A DNA stretch of 64,000 nt, taken from Mycolicibacterium peregrinum (GTDB taxonomy: Bacteria > Actinomycetota > Actinomycetes > Mycobacteriales > Mycobacteriaceae). A program made the translations under genes and the position numbers. This document shows, one piece after another, positions 27,254-35,542 of this stretch. Each line of letters begins with the position of its first letter. Within the stretch, counting starts at the first letter, position 1. Below the pieces are notes generated by a model. It was given only the letters and a program-made list of their open reading frames with translations. It was not told the DNA's origin and searched no databases. The DNA is taken from the NCBI RefSeq assembly GCF_002102345.1, contig NZ_LQPP01000041.1:1-64000 (forward strand), in the 5' to 3' direction.

Positions 27254-27991
27254 ATGACATTTCAGCCGCCGCCCGGCCCCGGATACATCGCCGGCCCCAA
27301 TACCCCGGGGATGAATCCGTACCCGAGCCCGTACCCCAGTGCGGCGCAAGGCAGTCCGTACAGTTCCGGGCCCACCGGCTATCCGCCGGCCGGCCCGTCG
27401 CCCTACCCGGCACCGGGGCCCTCGCAGTGGAACTACGGCCAGCCGGCGACGAATCCCAATGCCTACACGCCCTGGCTGGACCGGGTGCTGGCCTCGGTGA
27501 TCGATCAGATTCCGTTCCTGGTGATTTTTTTCGTGGGATACGGCATCCTCATGGGCATCGCGGCGGCGGTCGCGTCGTCGGCGGATTCCTCCGGTGAACC
27601 ATCCGGCGGTGCCGTCGCATTTCTGATCCTGGGAATGCTCGTGCTCTGCGCGGCGACGTTGGCCTTTCCGGTGTGGAACTTCGGGTACCGCCAGGGCAAG
27701 ACCGGGCAGAGCCTCGGAAAGCAGGTCATGAAGTTCAAGGTGGTCAGCGAGAAGACCGGCCAGCCGATCGGTTTCGGTATGTCGCTCGTGCGCCAGCTCG
27801 CCCACGTCCTCGACAGCTTCTTCTACATCGGCTACCTGATGCCGTTGTGGGACGGCAAGCGTCAGACCATCGCCGACAAGGCGCTCACGACGGTGTGTGT
27901 GCCTGCCCCCGTCTCTGCTGCACCTCCGTCTCCGACCGCGTTTCCCGGCCCGCAGGGCGGTCCCAACCCGTACCCGTACCCGCCCCGATAG
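27254..27991 (+). CDS. pra: Proline-rich antigen homolog, RDD-family membrane protein
   Basis: 245 residues. A Pro/Gly/Tyr-rich N-terminus (about residues 1-70) is followed by an RDD domain: YTPWLDRVLASVIDQIP, NFGYRQGKTGQSLGKQVMKFKVVSEKTGQPIGFGMSLVRQLAH, and DGKRQTIADKALTTVCV. This matches the M. tuberculosis proline-rich antigen (Rv1078) domain order. No ribosome-binding site is evident before the ATG, so translation may be leaderless. A second proline-rich tail ends the protein. Confidence 0.85.
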   Translation: MTFQPPPGPGYIAGPNTPGMNPYPSPYPSAAQGSPYSSGPTGYPPAGPSPYPAPGPSQWNYGQPATNPNAYTPWLDRVLASVIDQIPFLVIFFVGYGILMGIAAAVASSADSSGEPSGGAVAFLILGMLVLCAATLAFPVWNFGYRQGKTGQSLGKQVMKFKVVSEKTGQPIGFGMSLVRQLAHVLDSFFYIGYLMPLWDGKRQTIADKALTTVCVPAPVSAAPPSPTAFPGPQGGPNPYPYPPR

Positions 27992-28003
27992 GCTCGACAC
28001 GTT

Positions 28004-29161
28004 ATGAGTGAACAGCGCAGGTGGCACGGTCTGGCCACAAAAGCCATCCACGCCGGTTACCGACCCGACCCGGGCACCGGAGCCGTCAACACCCCGATCT
28101 ACGCCAGCTCGACCTTCGCCCAGGACGGCGTCGGCGGGCTGCGCGGCGGATTCGAATACGCCCGCACCGGCAACCCGACCCGGCAGGCGCTGGAAGCGGC
28201 GCTGGCGGCGGTCGAGGAAGCCGCCTACGGGCGGGCCTTCGCCTCGGGTATGGCCGCCACGGACTGCGCGCTGCGCGCGGTGCTGCGGCCGGGCGACCAC
28301 GTGGTCATTCCCGACGATGCCTACGGCGGCACGTTCCGCCTCATCGACAAGGTGTTCTCGCAGTGGAACGTCACCCACACCCCGGTCCCGCTGAGCGATC
28401 TGGACGCTGTGCGTTCGGCCCTGACGCCGCGGACCCGGCTGATCTGGGTCGAGACACCCACCAACCCGCTGCTGAGCGTGGCCGACATCCCCGGAATCGT
28501 CCAGATCGCGTCGTCCTCCGGGGTCAAGGTGTTGGTGGACAACACGTTCGCCTCGCCCGCGTTGCAGCAGCCGCTTCTGCTCGGGGCCGACATCGTGCTC
28601 CACTCGACCACCAAGTACATCGGTGGGCACTCGGATGTGGTGGGCGGCGCGCTGCTGACCAACGACGAGGAACTCGACGCGGCATTCGCCTTCCTGCAGA
28701 ACGGCGCCGGTGCGGTGCCTGGGCCGTTCGACGCGTACCTGACCATGCGCGGGCTCAAGACGCTGGTGCTGCGCATGCGTCAGCACAGTGAAAACGCTGC
28801 GCTGATAGCCGAATTCCTCGACGGGCACCCCGCCGTCGAAACCGTGCTCTACCCAGGCCTGGCCAGTCACCCCAACCACGATGTGGCGGCGCGGCAGATG
28901 TCGGGCTTCGGCGGCATGGTGAGCCTGCAGCTACGTGGTGGGCCCCGGGCGGCACGTGAATTGTGCTCGCGCACCGAGCTTTTCATTCTTGCTGAGTCGC
29001 TCGGTGGGGTGGAGTCGTTGATCGAGTACCCAGGCGCTATGACGCATGCGTCGACCGCGGGCTCGCAGCTGGAGGTGCCTGACAACCTGGTGCGGCTGTC
29101 GGTGGGTATCGAGCATGCCGCGGACCTGCTGGCCGACCTGGAGCAGGCCCTCGGCAAGTAA
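28004..29161 (+). CDS. metB: Cystathionine gamma-synthase
   Basis: A 385-residue Cys/Met-metabolism PLP enzyme. PLP lysine Lys204 in HSTTKYIGGHSDVVGG, substrate blocks YARTGNPTRQALE and DNTFASPALQQPL. It makes cystathionine from an acyl-homoserine and cysteine; some members act mainly as cystathionine gamma-lyases. It starts 12 bp after pra, so it may be co-transcribed. Position matches Rv1079. Confidence 0.92.
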   Translation: MSEQRRWHGLATKAIHAGYRPDPGTGAVNTPIYASSTFAQDGVGGLRGGFEYARTGNPTRQALEAALAAVEEAAYGRAFASGMAATDCALRAVLRPGDHVVIPDDAYGGTFRLIDKVFSQWNVTHTPVPLSDLDAVRSALTPRTRLIWVETPTNPLLSVADIPGIVQIASSSGVKVLVDNTFASPALQQPLLLGADIVLHSTTKYIGGHSDVVGGALLTNDEELDAAFAFLQNGAGAVPGPFDAYLTMRGLKTLVLRMRQHSENAALIAEFLDGHPAVETVLYPGLASHPNHDVAARQMSGFGGMVSLQLRGGPRAARELCSRTELFILAESLGGVESLIEYPGAMTHASTAGSQLEVPDNLVRLSVGIEHAADLLADLEQALGK

Positions 29162-29168
29162 CGCCGCG

Positions 29169-29840
29169 CTAGGACATCAGGGCCGGACGTAACGCCGACG
29201 TCGTCACTGCCAGATTCATCTCCGGCAGTGCCGACGCGGTCTCGTCCACCCAGATGCCCGTCGCGATTTCGGTGGACCGGGCATGCACCCAGCGCCAGCC
29301 CCGGTCGTTGAGGCTCAGGATCGCGCCCAGGCCGTCGACCGCATGCAACAGGCAGATGATCGCGGCGATCGCGGGTACCGGGTTGTGCCCGTCGAACAGC
29401 GCCGCCAGCAGCGCTGCGCGCGCCTGGCTGACCCGCTCCCGGCTGGTCAACGGCCAGCAGTACACCGACTTGCCGGGAAAGCCCTTACCGGGCATGCGGA
29501 CCCGGCGGACCAGTCCGATCCGTTCCAGATGCTGTTCCAGGTTGGCCTGGGAGTGCCTGCTCAGTTTGGCCAGTGCGGTCTCGGCCGGAAGCGGCCGGCG
29601 TTGCAGTAGTTCGAACGCCGGGTCACCGACCGGATCGGCGGGCCAGTCACCGGCCAGCGCGATCAGCCGGCCGGCCTCGATGGGTTCGCCCGCCATGGCA
29701 GGGCGGATCCGGCAGGCATACGCCAGATCCAGCAGTACTGCCGCGCTGAGTACTTTCTCCCTGCGATGCCGATCAAGTGCGGGCTGCGCGGCTGCGTTGT
29801 CCAGCAACAGCAAGAACAGGTCTTCGGCGATTTGCGCCAT
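29169..29840 (-). CDS. GPP34 (GOLPH3/Vps74-like) family protein
   Basis: 223 residues. IAEDLFLLLLDNAA at the start, then alternating helices with VLLDLAYACRI, LLQRRPLPAETALAKLSRH and VRMPGKGFPGKSVYCWPL. This is the GPP34 domain of the phosphoinositide-binding Golgi protein GOLPH3, which also occurs in actinobacteria. The role there is unknown. The ATG is taken because the domain starts immediately after it. It sits between metB and greA, which are adjacent in M. tuberculosis, so this gene is an insertion. Confidence 0.75.
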   Translation of the reverse strand: MAQIAEDLFLLLLDNAAAQPALDRHRREKVLSAAVLLDLAYACRIRPAMAGEPIEAGRLIALAGDWPADPVGDPAFELLQRRPLPAETALAKLSRHSQANLEQHLERIGLVRRVRMPGKGFPGKSVYCWPLTSRERVSQARAALLAALFDGHNPVPAIAAIICLLHAVDGLGAILSLNDRGWRWVHARSTEIATGIWVDETASALPEMNLAVTTSALRPALMS

Positions 29841-29875
29841 TTCCCCGACTGTACTGCGTGCCCCGTGCCGGCCCG

Positions 29876-30370
29876 TCAGTCGTGATAGGGCTCGGCGCTG
29901 ACCAGCGTGACCTTGACGGTGTTGCCGTTCGGCACGGTGTAGGTGCGCGACTCGCCGACCTTGGCGTCGATCAGTGCACTGCCCAGCGGAGAGTTGGGGG
30001 AGTACACCTCGAGCTTGCCGTCGCTGATGCCCTCCTGGCGGGTGGCGATCAGGAACGTCTCGGTGTCCTTCTTGTCGTCGTCGTAGTACACCTTGACGAC
30101 CGAACCGGGCAGCGCGACACCGGACTGCTTGGGTGCCTCGCCGACCTTGGCGTTGTTGAGCAGCTCCTGCAGCTGGCGGATGCGGGCCTCCTGCTGGCCC
30201 TGCTCCTCGCGAGCGGCGTGGTAGCCACCGTTCTCGCGCAGGTCGCCCTCTTCGCGGCGGTCGTTGATCTCGGCGGCGATCACCGGCCGGTTGGCGATCA
30301 GCTGATCGAGCTCCGCCTTCAGCCGGTCGAATGCGTCCTGAGTGAGCCAGGTGACCTGTGTATCGGTCAT
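29876..30370 (-). CDS. greA: Transcription elongation factor GreA
   Basis: A 164-residue protein, the normal GreA length. The N-terminal antiparallel coiled coil (residues 1-80) carries the DLRENGGYHAAREEQ tip block, whose acidic residues coordinate Mg in the RNA polymerase secondary channel. The C-terminal FKBP-like part has SPNSPLGSALIDAKVGE. It restarts backtracked RNA polymerase by promoting transcript cleavage. ATG chosen to give MTDTQVTWLTQD. Confidence 0.95.
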   Translation of the reverse strand: MTDTQVTWLTQDAFDRLKAELDQLIANRPVIAAEINDRREEGDLRENGGYHAAREEQGQQEARIRQLQELLNNAKVGEAPKQSGVALPGSVVKVYYDDDKKDTETFLIATRQEGISDGKLEVYSPNSPLGSALIDAKVGESRTYTVPNGNTVKVTLVSAEPYHD

Positions 30371-30509
30371 GTTCTTGTGCTCCTTCTGTCTTGCTTGCCC
30401 TCGCGGCGCTCTTGCGCCTTCCCTCGCGTACGAAGTCCGTCGTTTCCGGGCCGGGGCATGAGCATGTATTGCCGCGGACGTCAGCACCTAACTGAGTGCT
30501 AATGCAGCA

Positions 30510-30538
30510 ATACACGGCCCCAGCGAGGAACCGTGTAT
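30510..30538. promoter_or_regulatory. Inverted repeat upstream of greA
   Basis: ATACACGG (30510-30517) and CCGTGTAT (30531-30538) are perfect 8-bp arms with a 13-nt spacer, 140 bp before greA in the 242-bp gap to the next gene. It could be an operator, or the terminator of the upstream minus-strand gene. Confidence 0.35.
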
Positions 30539-30612
30539 CGCACAATCGTACCACCGAGTAGCCGTCGAATCTTCATGTAATGGCTGTTCGACGTTTGTTG
30601 CGGGCGTCAAAT

Positions 30613-31035
30613 TCAGGGCGCTACCAGGTAGGACGGCACATCCGTCCCGCAACCGTAGACGTCGCCCATCACGGGGGGTCGGCTGGATTTCACTTCGGCC
30701 GTCACCTGCACCACCCGCTGATCGGACGGGCCCACCAGGATTTCGCGTCGCCCGGTTTCGCTCCCGTCGATCGAGCGGGCCCGGACGATGCACACCACCG
30801 GCGTCGACGGATCGGGCCGGGTCACCCCGATCGTCACCGACACGGTCTGGTTGTCGATCAGCTCGTAGGCCGAGAGCTCGCCTTTCACCTCGCCGGTACC
30901 CAACCGCTGGAAGGCCACGACCGCCAGGATCACACCGGCCACCACCACCACGCCGACCAGCGCGAACGTGATCCATCGCCGGGTCCGGCGGGACAATTGG
31001 CGGGATCCGTAGCGGGCGGCGGGGCGTTCGATCAT
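30613..31035 (-). CDS. DUF4307-type membrane-anchored protein (Rv1081c-type)
   Basis: 140 residues. One membrane segment (ITFALVGVVVVAGVILAVVAF, about 22-42) is followed by an extracytoplasmic beta-rich domain with two Cys (VVCIVRARS and YGCGTDVP) that could form a disulfide. ATG chosen at MIERPAARYG. It is divergent from mca. The function is unknown. Confidence 0.8.
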   Translation of the reverse strand: MIERPAARYGSRQLSRRTRRWITFALVGVVVVAGVILAVVAFQRLGTGEVKGELSAYELIDNQTVSVTIGVTRPDPSTPVVCIVRARSIDGSETGRREILVGPSDQRVVQVTAEVKSSRPPVMGDVYGCGTDVPSYLVAP

Positions 31036-31146
31036 CAGAACTGGAACTATAGGGCCAGACGAAACCGTCACCGCAGCCCAGGGACCGGGCTGAAGGTTTG
31101 GGTACAGGGATTAGGTAAGAGGACGCCGTAGTTAGATGAAAGCGAA

Positions 31147-32013
31147 ATGAGTGAACTGCGGTTGATGGCGGTGCATGCCCACCCGGACGACGAGTCCAGC
31201 AAGGGTGCGGCTACCACCGCGCGCTATGCGGCCGAAGGTGTGCGCGTCATGGTCGTGACGCTCACCGGCGGCGAGCGCGGAGACATACTCAATCCGGCGA
31301 TGGACCTCCCCGAGGTGCACGGCCGGATCTCCGAGGTGCGCCGCGACGAGATGGCCAAGGCTGCCGAGATCCTCGGCGTCGAGCACCACTGGCTGGGATT
31401 CGTCGACTCGGGCCTGCCTGAGGGGGATCCGTTGCCGCCGCTTCCGGACGGCTGTTTCGCGCGTGTGCCGCTTGCCGAGCCGGTCAGCCGCCTGGTCCGG
31501 GTGATCCGCGAGTTCCAGCCGCACGTGCTGACCACCTATGACGAGAACGGCGGCTACCCCCACCCCGACCACATCCGCTGCCACGAGGTCTCGGTGGCGG
31601 CCTACGAGGCGGCCGCCGACTACCGGCTGTACCCCGACGCCGGCGCCCCGTGGAGCGTCTCGAAGCTGTACTACAACCACGGCTTCCTGCGTGAGCGCAT
31701 GCAGCTGCTGCAGGACGAGTTCGCCAAGTACGGTCGGCAGGGTCCCTTCGGCAAATGGCTGGAACACTGGGACCCGGACCACGACCCGTTCGCCAACCGG
31801 GTCACCACCCGTGTTGAATGCTCGGAGTACTTCAGTCAGCGCGACGACGCGCTGCGCGCGCACGCGACCCAGATCGACCCGAAAGGCGATTTCTTCCATG
31901 CGCCGATCGAGTGGCAGCAGCGGCTCTGGCCGACTGAGGAGTTCGAGTTGGCGCGGTCGCGTGTTCCGGTGAATCTGCCGGAAGACGACCTGTTCACCGG
32001 GATTGAGAAATGA
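31147..32013 (+). CDS. mca: Mycothiol S-conjugate amidase
   Basis: A 288-residue LmbE/PIG-L-fold zinc amidase. Zinc ligands in AHPDDES (residues 11-17) and PHPDHIRCHE (about residue 139). It cleaves mycothiol S-conjugates of electrophiles and drugs, releasing a mercapturic acid for export. MshB is the closest alternative, but the position matches Rv1082 and the C-terminal block FFHAPIEWQQRLWPTEEFELARSRV is Mca-like. The stop overlaps the next ATG by 4 bp. Confidence 0.93.
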   Translation: MSELRLMAVHAHPDDESSKGAATTARYAAEGVRVMVVTLTGGERGDILNPAMDLPEVHGRISEVRRDEMAKAAEILGVEHHWLGFVDSGLPEGDPLPPLPDGCFARVPLAEPVSRLVRVIREFQPHVLTTYDENGGYPHPDHIRCHEVSVAAYEAAADYRLYPDAGAPWSVSKLYYNHGFLRERMQLLQDEFAKYGRQGPFGKWLEHWDPDHDPFANRVTTRVECSEYFSQRDDALRAHATQIDPKGDFFHAPIEWQQRLWPTEEFELARSRVPVNLPEDDLFTGIEK

Positions 32014-32315
32014 TCGACACTTTGACCGCAGTGATCACACTGCTCGCCGACGAGCCGCGAAATACCGGGCCGGAGTTCGGTAAGGCAACTCCGCTCGGCT
32101 TGCTCGTCACGGTCGCGCTGCTGATCGGCACCTTCGCCCTGGTTTGGTCGATGAACCGCCACCTGCGCAAGCTGCCCGAGTCCTTCGACCGGGAACACCC
32201 CGAGCCCGACCAGGCCGCCGACGAGGGCACTGCCGACGGTGCCGGTGACGGCGACGCGGTCGAGAACGTCGCCGATGACCATCAAAGTCAGCCCCGTGAG
32301 CCGGGTAGCGGGTAA
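32010..32315 (+). CDS. Small membrane protein coupled to mca (Rv1083-type)
   Basis: 101 residues. One transmembrane helix (PLGLLVTVALLIGTFALVWSM, about 28-48) and an acidic, disordered tail. ATGA overlap with mca implies coupled translation, and its 3' end overlaps the next gene by about 41 bp. A role with Mca, for example at the membrane, is only an inference from position. Confidence 0.8.
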   Translation: MIDTLTAVITLLADEPRNTGPEFGKATPLGLLVTVALLIGTFALVWSMNRHLRKLPESFDREHPEPDQAADEGTADGAGDGDAVENVADDHQSQPREPGSG

Positions 32316-34305
32316 CACGCTCGGCGGGTCCACCAGCCCGTACCTTCGCCAGCACGCCGACAACCCGGTGCACTGGCGAGAATGGACGCCCGAGGCGCTC
32401 GCAGAAGCGGCCTCCCGGGACGTCCCCATCCTGCTGTCCATCGGATACGCGGCCTGCCACTGGTGCCATGTGATGGCGCATGAATCGTTCGAAGATGCAG
32501 AGGTCGCAGCGGCTGCGAACGACGGGTTCGTCTGCATCAAGGTCGACCGCGAGGAACGTCCCGATCTGGATGCGGTCTACATGAACGCCACCGTCGCCTT
32601 GACCGGGCAGGGCGGTTGGCCCATGACCTGCTTCCTCACCCCGGACGGTCGGCCGTTCTTCTGCGGCACCTACTACCCGAAGCTCGGATTTCTGCAGCTG
32701 TTGGACGCCGTCGCCGAAACCTGGCGGGACCGGCGCGACGAGGTCGAGCGCGCCTCCGATCAGATCGCCACCGAGCTGCGCTCGATGTCGGCCGGGCTGC
32801 CCGGCGGTGGGTTGCCGGTGGGGCCCGAGCTGTGCAATCACGCGGTGGCCGCCGTGCTGAACGACGAGGATGTGTCGCACGGCGGCTTTGGCGGTGCGCC
32901 CAAGTTCCCGCCCTCGGCGTTGTTGGAAGGGCTGCTGCGCCACCACGAACGCACCGGGTCGGTGGCGGCGTTGGCAGCTGTCGAGCGTACGTGTGCAGCC
33001 ATGGCCCGCGGTGGCATCTACGACCAGTTGGCCGGGGGTTTCGCCCGCTACAGTGTCGACCCGCACTGGGTGGTGCCGCACTTCGAGAAGATGCTGTACG
33101 ACAACGCCCTGTTGTTGCGGGCCTATGCGCATCTGGCCCGGCGGACCGGGGATCCGTTGGCGCGCAGGGTGACTGCGGAGACGGCCGGATTCCTCATCGC
33201 GGATCTGGGTGCCGGTGCCATGTTCACCTCCTCGCTGGACGCCGACGCCGGTGGGCGCGAGGGGCTGACCTACGTGTGGACACCGGCCGAACTGCGATCC
33301 GTCCTGGGGGAGGACGACGGAGCTTGGGCGGCTTCGCTTTTCGGGGTCACCGAGCGCGGCACCTTCGAGCATGGTGCCTCGGTGCTGCAACTGCACCGCG
33401 ATCCCGACGACGCCGCGCGCTTCGAGTCGGTGCGCACGACGTTGTCGGCGGCCCGCGCGTCGCGTCCTCAGCCGGCCCGCGACGACAAGGTGGTGACCGC
33501 CTGGAACGGCCTGGCCATCACCGCGCTGGCTGAAGCCTCGGTGGCGCTCGAAAGTCCTGAATTGCTCTCTGCGGCAGTCGAATGTGCGCGCCGGCTGCTG
33601 GAACTGCACGTGGTGAACGGCCGGTTGCGCCGCGCCAGTCTCGGCGGTGTAGTGGGAGAGAGTGCGGCGATCCTGGAGGATCACGCGGCGCTGGCCACTG
33701 CGTTGCTGACGCTGCATCAACTCACCGGATTCGGACTGGACGAGGCAGTGCGGCTCTTGGATGTCGCGCTCGAACATTTCGCCGACCCCGATCAGCCGGG
33801 CCGCTGGTTCGACACCGCCGACGACGCCGAGCAGCTGATGGTGCGTCCCGCCGACCCGATCGACGGCGCGACACCGTCGGGCGCATCGCTCATCGCGGAG
33901 GCCCTGCAGGCAGCGGGATACCTGACCGGCTCGCCGCGCTATGTCGATGCGGCGCAAGCGACTTTGTCGTCGGCCACACCGATCCTGGCCCGCGCGGCCC
34001 GCTCCGGCGGGCACTGGCTGGCGGTGGCCGAAGCCCAGGTACGCGGGCCGATCCAGATCGCGGTGGCCGGCGATCCGTCGTCGCCGCTGTTGGACGCTGC
34101 GCGGCGGTTGGCGCCCGGTGGGGCGCTGGTGGTCGGCGGTGCTGTCGACTCTTCGGAGCTGCTCAAGGGACGCGACCGGGTGGACGGCGCCGACGCCGCG
34201 TACGTGTGCCGCGGGACGGTCTGCGACCTGCCCGTCACCACGGTCGAAGCTCTCGCTGTCTCGCTGGGCGGTCAACCGGCGGACGGCGGAAGTGGCGCCG
34301 TGTAG
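32275..34305 (+). CDS. YyaL/DUF255 thioredoxin-fold protein (Rv1084-type)
   Basis: 676 residues. The N-terminal DUF255 thioredoxin-like domain has YLRQHADNPVHW and CHWC (YAACHWCHVMAHESF, about residues 57-71). The rest is an (alpha/alpha) six-hairpin glycosidase-like barrel with GGIYDQLAGGFARYSVD and MLYDNALLLRAY. The family is widespread but its reaction is unclear. I chose the ATG at MTIKVSPVSRV; a GTG seven codons later is an alternative. It overlaps the preceding small gene, suggesting one mca operon. Confidence 0.85.
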   Translation: MTIKVSPVSRVAGNTLGGSTSPYLRQHADNPVHWREWTPEALAEAASRDVPILLSIGYAACHWCHVMAHESFEDAEVAAAANDGFVCIKVDREERPDLDAVYMNATVALTGQGGWPMTCFLTPDGRPFFCGTYYPKLGFLQLLDAVAETWRDRRDEVERASDQIATELRSMSAGLPGGGLPVGPELCNHAVAAVLNDEDVSHGGFGGAPKFPPSALLEGLLRHHERTGSVAALAAVERTCAAMARGGIYDQLAGGFARYSVDPHWVVPHFEKMLYDNALLLRAYAHLARRTGDPLARRVTAETAGFLIADLGAGAMFTSSLDADAGGREGLTYVWTPAELRSVLGEDDGAWAASLFGVTERGTFEHGASVLQLHRDPDDAARFESVRTTLSAARASRPQPARDDKVVTAWNGLAITALAEASVALESPELLSAAVECARRLLELHVVNGRLRRASLGGVVGESAAILEDHAALATALLTLHQLTGFGLDEAVRLLDVALEHFADPDQPGRWFDTADDAEQLMVRPADPIDGATPSGASLIAEALQAAGYLTGSPRYVDAAQATLSSATPILARAARSGGHWLAVAEAQVRGPIQIAVAGDPSSPLLDAARRLAPGGALVVGGAVDSSELLKGRDRVDGADAAYVCRGTVCDLPVTTVEALAVSLGGQPADGGSGAV

Positions 34306-34315
34306 CCTCGCGGCC

Positions 34316-34690
34316 ATGCCCAACGCCGAGCAAATCGCCCAGACCGTCAACCGCTACCTCGAATTGGTCGGCAGCGGAACCGCAGACGAGATCGCCGAGC
34401 TGTATGCCGATGACGCCACCGTCGAAGATCCGGTGGGCGGCGGCGAGGTCCACATCGGACGAGCTGCCATCCGCGGCTTCTACGCCAACGTCGAGAACGT
34501 CAAGGGCAAGGCCGAGCTGGTGACGCTGCGGGTCGCCGGCCACGAGGCCGCGTTCCACTTCCGGCTGACGCTCGACTTCGGCGCCAGCAGCATGCGGATC
34601 GAGCCCATCGACGTGATGGTCTTCAACGGCGAGGGCAAGATCGCGTCGATGAAGGCCTACTGGTCGCAGGCCGACGCCGTCACTCTCTAG
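34316..34690 (+). CDS. Delta5-3-ketosteroid isomerase
   Basis: A 124-residue NTF2-like protein. It carries Tyr14, Asp38 (in ADDATVEDPVGG) and Asp99 (in EPIDVMVFNGEGKI), which match in identity and number the catalytic triad of the Comamonas ketosteroid isomerase. Surrounding blocks (AAIRGFYAN, GKIASMKAY) also resemble that enzyme. It shifts the delta5 double bond of 3-keto steroids to delta4, an early step of sterol breakdown. It follows the YyaL gene by 10 bp. A strong terminator ends the unit. Confidence 0.85.
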   Translation: MPNAEQIAQTVNRYLELVGSGTADEIAELYADDATVEDPVGGGEVHIGRAAIRGFYANVENVKGKAELVTLRVAGHEAAFHFRLTLDFGASSMRIEPIDVMVFNGEGKIASMKAYWSQADAVTL

Positions 34691-34702
34691 TTTCTGTCAT
34701 CG

Positions 34703-34735
34703 GCCCCGCACCGCTTCGGTGGTGCGGGGCTTTTT
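34703..34735 (+). terminator. Intrinsic terminator after the ketosteroid isomerase gene
   Basis: GCCCCGCACC and GGTGCGGGGC are perfect 10-bp arms with an 8-nt loop, followed by TTTTT. It also precedes the stop of the convergent hemolysin III gene by a few bases. Confidence 0.9.
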
Positions 34736-34742
34736 CGTGGGC

Positions 34743-35486
34743 TCAGAAGACGGCGAACCACATGGCGATGTAATGGCAGATCGCCGCCACCGCCGTGCAG
34801 GCGTGGAAGAACTCGTGATGGCCGAACGTCGTCGGCCACGGATTGGGCCACTTGAGCGCGTAGAGCACGCCGCCGATGCTGTAGAGCGCGCCGCCGACGA
34901 TCAGCAGCACCACCGCGGCCACGCCGGCACCGTTCATGATCGGCCCGATGAACCAGGCCGCGACCCAGCCCAACAGGATGTAGAGCGGCACGCCCAGCCA
35001 GCGCGGTGCCGACGGCCAGAACATCTTGAGCAGCACGCCGGCGATCGCCCCACCCCAGACGATCCAGAACAGCACCATGCCTTTGGATTCGGGTAGGGCC
35101 AGCAGCGCGAACGGGGTGTAGCTGCCCGCGATGAAGATGAAGATCATCGAGTGGTCGGCGCGCTTCATCCATTTGCGGGCATTGGCGGATTTCCAATTCA
35201 CCCGGTGATAGGTGCCGCTGACGGTGAACATCGCCACGATCGTGAAGGTGTAGAGCAGGGTCGCCAGGCCCGCGCGGGTGGACTCCACCGCCCACGACAC
35301 CGACACCAGGGCGGCCCCGGCGATGAACGCGACGACGGCCGAGTAGACGTGGATCCAGCCCCGTGCCCGCGGCTTGCCGAGGAACTGGGCGACGCCTTCG
35401 GCGACGGCCTCGGGCAGATCTTCTGCGGGCCGGTTCAGCGCGGCCGCAGAGCGGTACGGCTTGGTGCTACCGGTCGGCGCGGTCAT
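34743..35486 (-). CDS. Hemolysin III/PAQR-family membrane protein (Rv1085c-type)
   Basis: A 247-residue protein with seven predicted membrane helices. SGTYHRVNWKSANARKWMKRADHSMIFIFIAGSYTPF and GHHEFFHACTAVAAICHY hold the conserved His/Asp/Ser metal-site residues of the HlyIII/PAQR family. A true haemolytic role is unproven in mycobacteria; a hydrolase-like membrane function is possible. ATG preceded by GGAGGTG. Divergent from the prenyl synthase. Confidence 0.9.
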   Translation of the reverse strand: MTAPTGSTKPYRSAAALNRPAEDLPEAVAEGVAQFLGKPRARGWIHVYSAVVAFIAGAALVSVSWAVESTRAGLATLLYTFTIVAMFTVSGTYHRVNWKSANARKWMKRADHSMIFIFIAGSYTPFALLALPESKGMVLFWIVWGGAIAGVLLKMFWPSAPRWLGVPLYILLGWVAAWFIGPIMNGAGVAAVVLLIVGGALYSIGGVLYALKWPNPWPTTFGHHEFFHACTAVAAICHYIAMWFAVF

Positions 35487-35542
35487 GTCACCTCCATTGA
35501 GAACCGTGGTGTACCCCGACGCTCACAGTAGTCTGGACTCTC

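Noticed and set aside
26057..28879. A 940-codon open frame on the minus strand
   Set aside because: It lies antisense to three well-supported genes (two proline-rich membrane proteins and metB). High-GC DNA keeps such shadow frames open, and the proline-rich repeats extend it. The translation has no recognisable domain.
30481..30502. CIRCE-like heat-shock element (TCAGCAC...GAGTGCTAA) upstream of greA
   Set aside because: The half-sites resemble CIRCE, but the spacing is several bases too short and the left half is imperfect. greA is not a known HrcA target.
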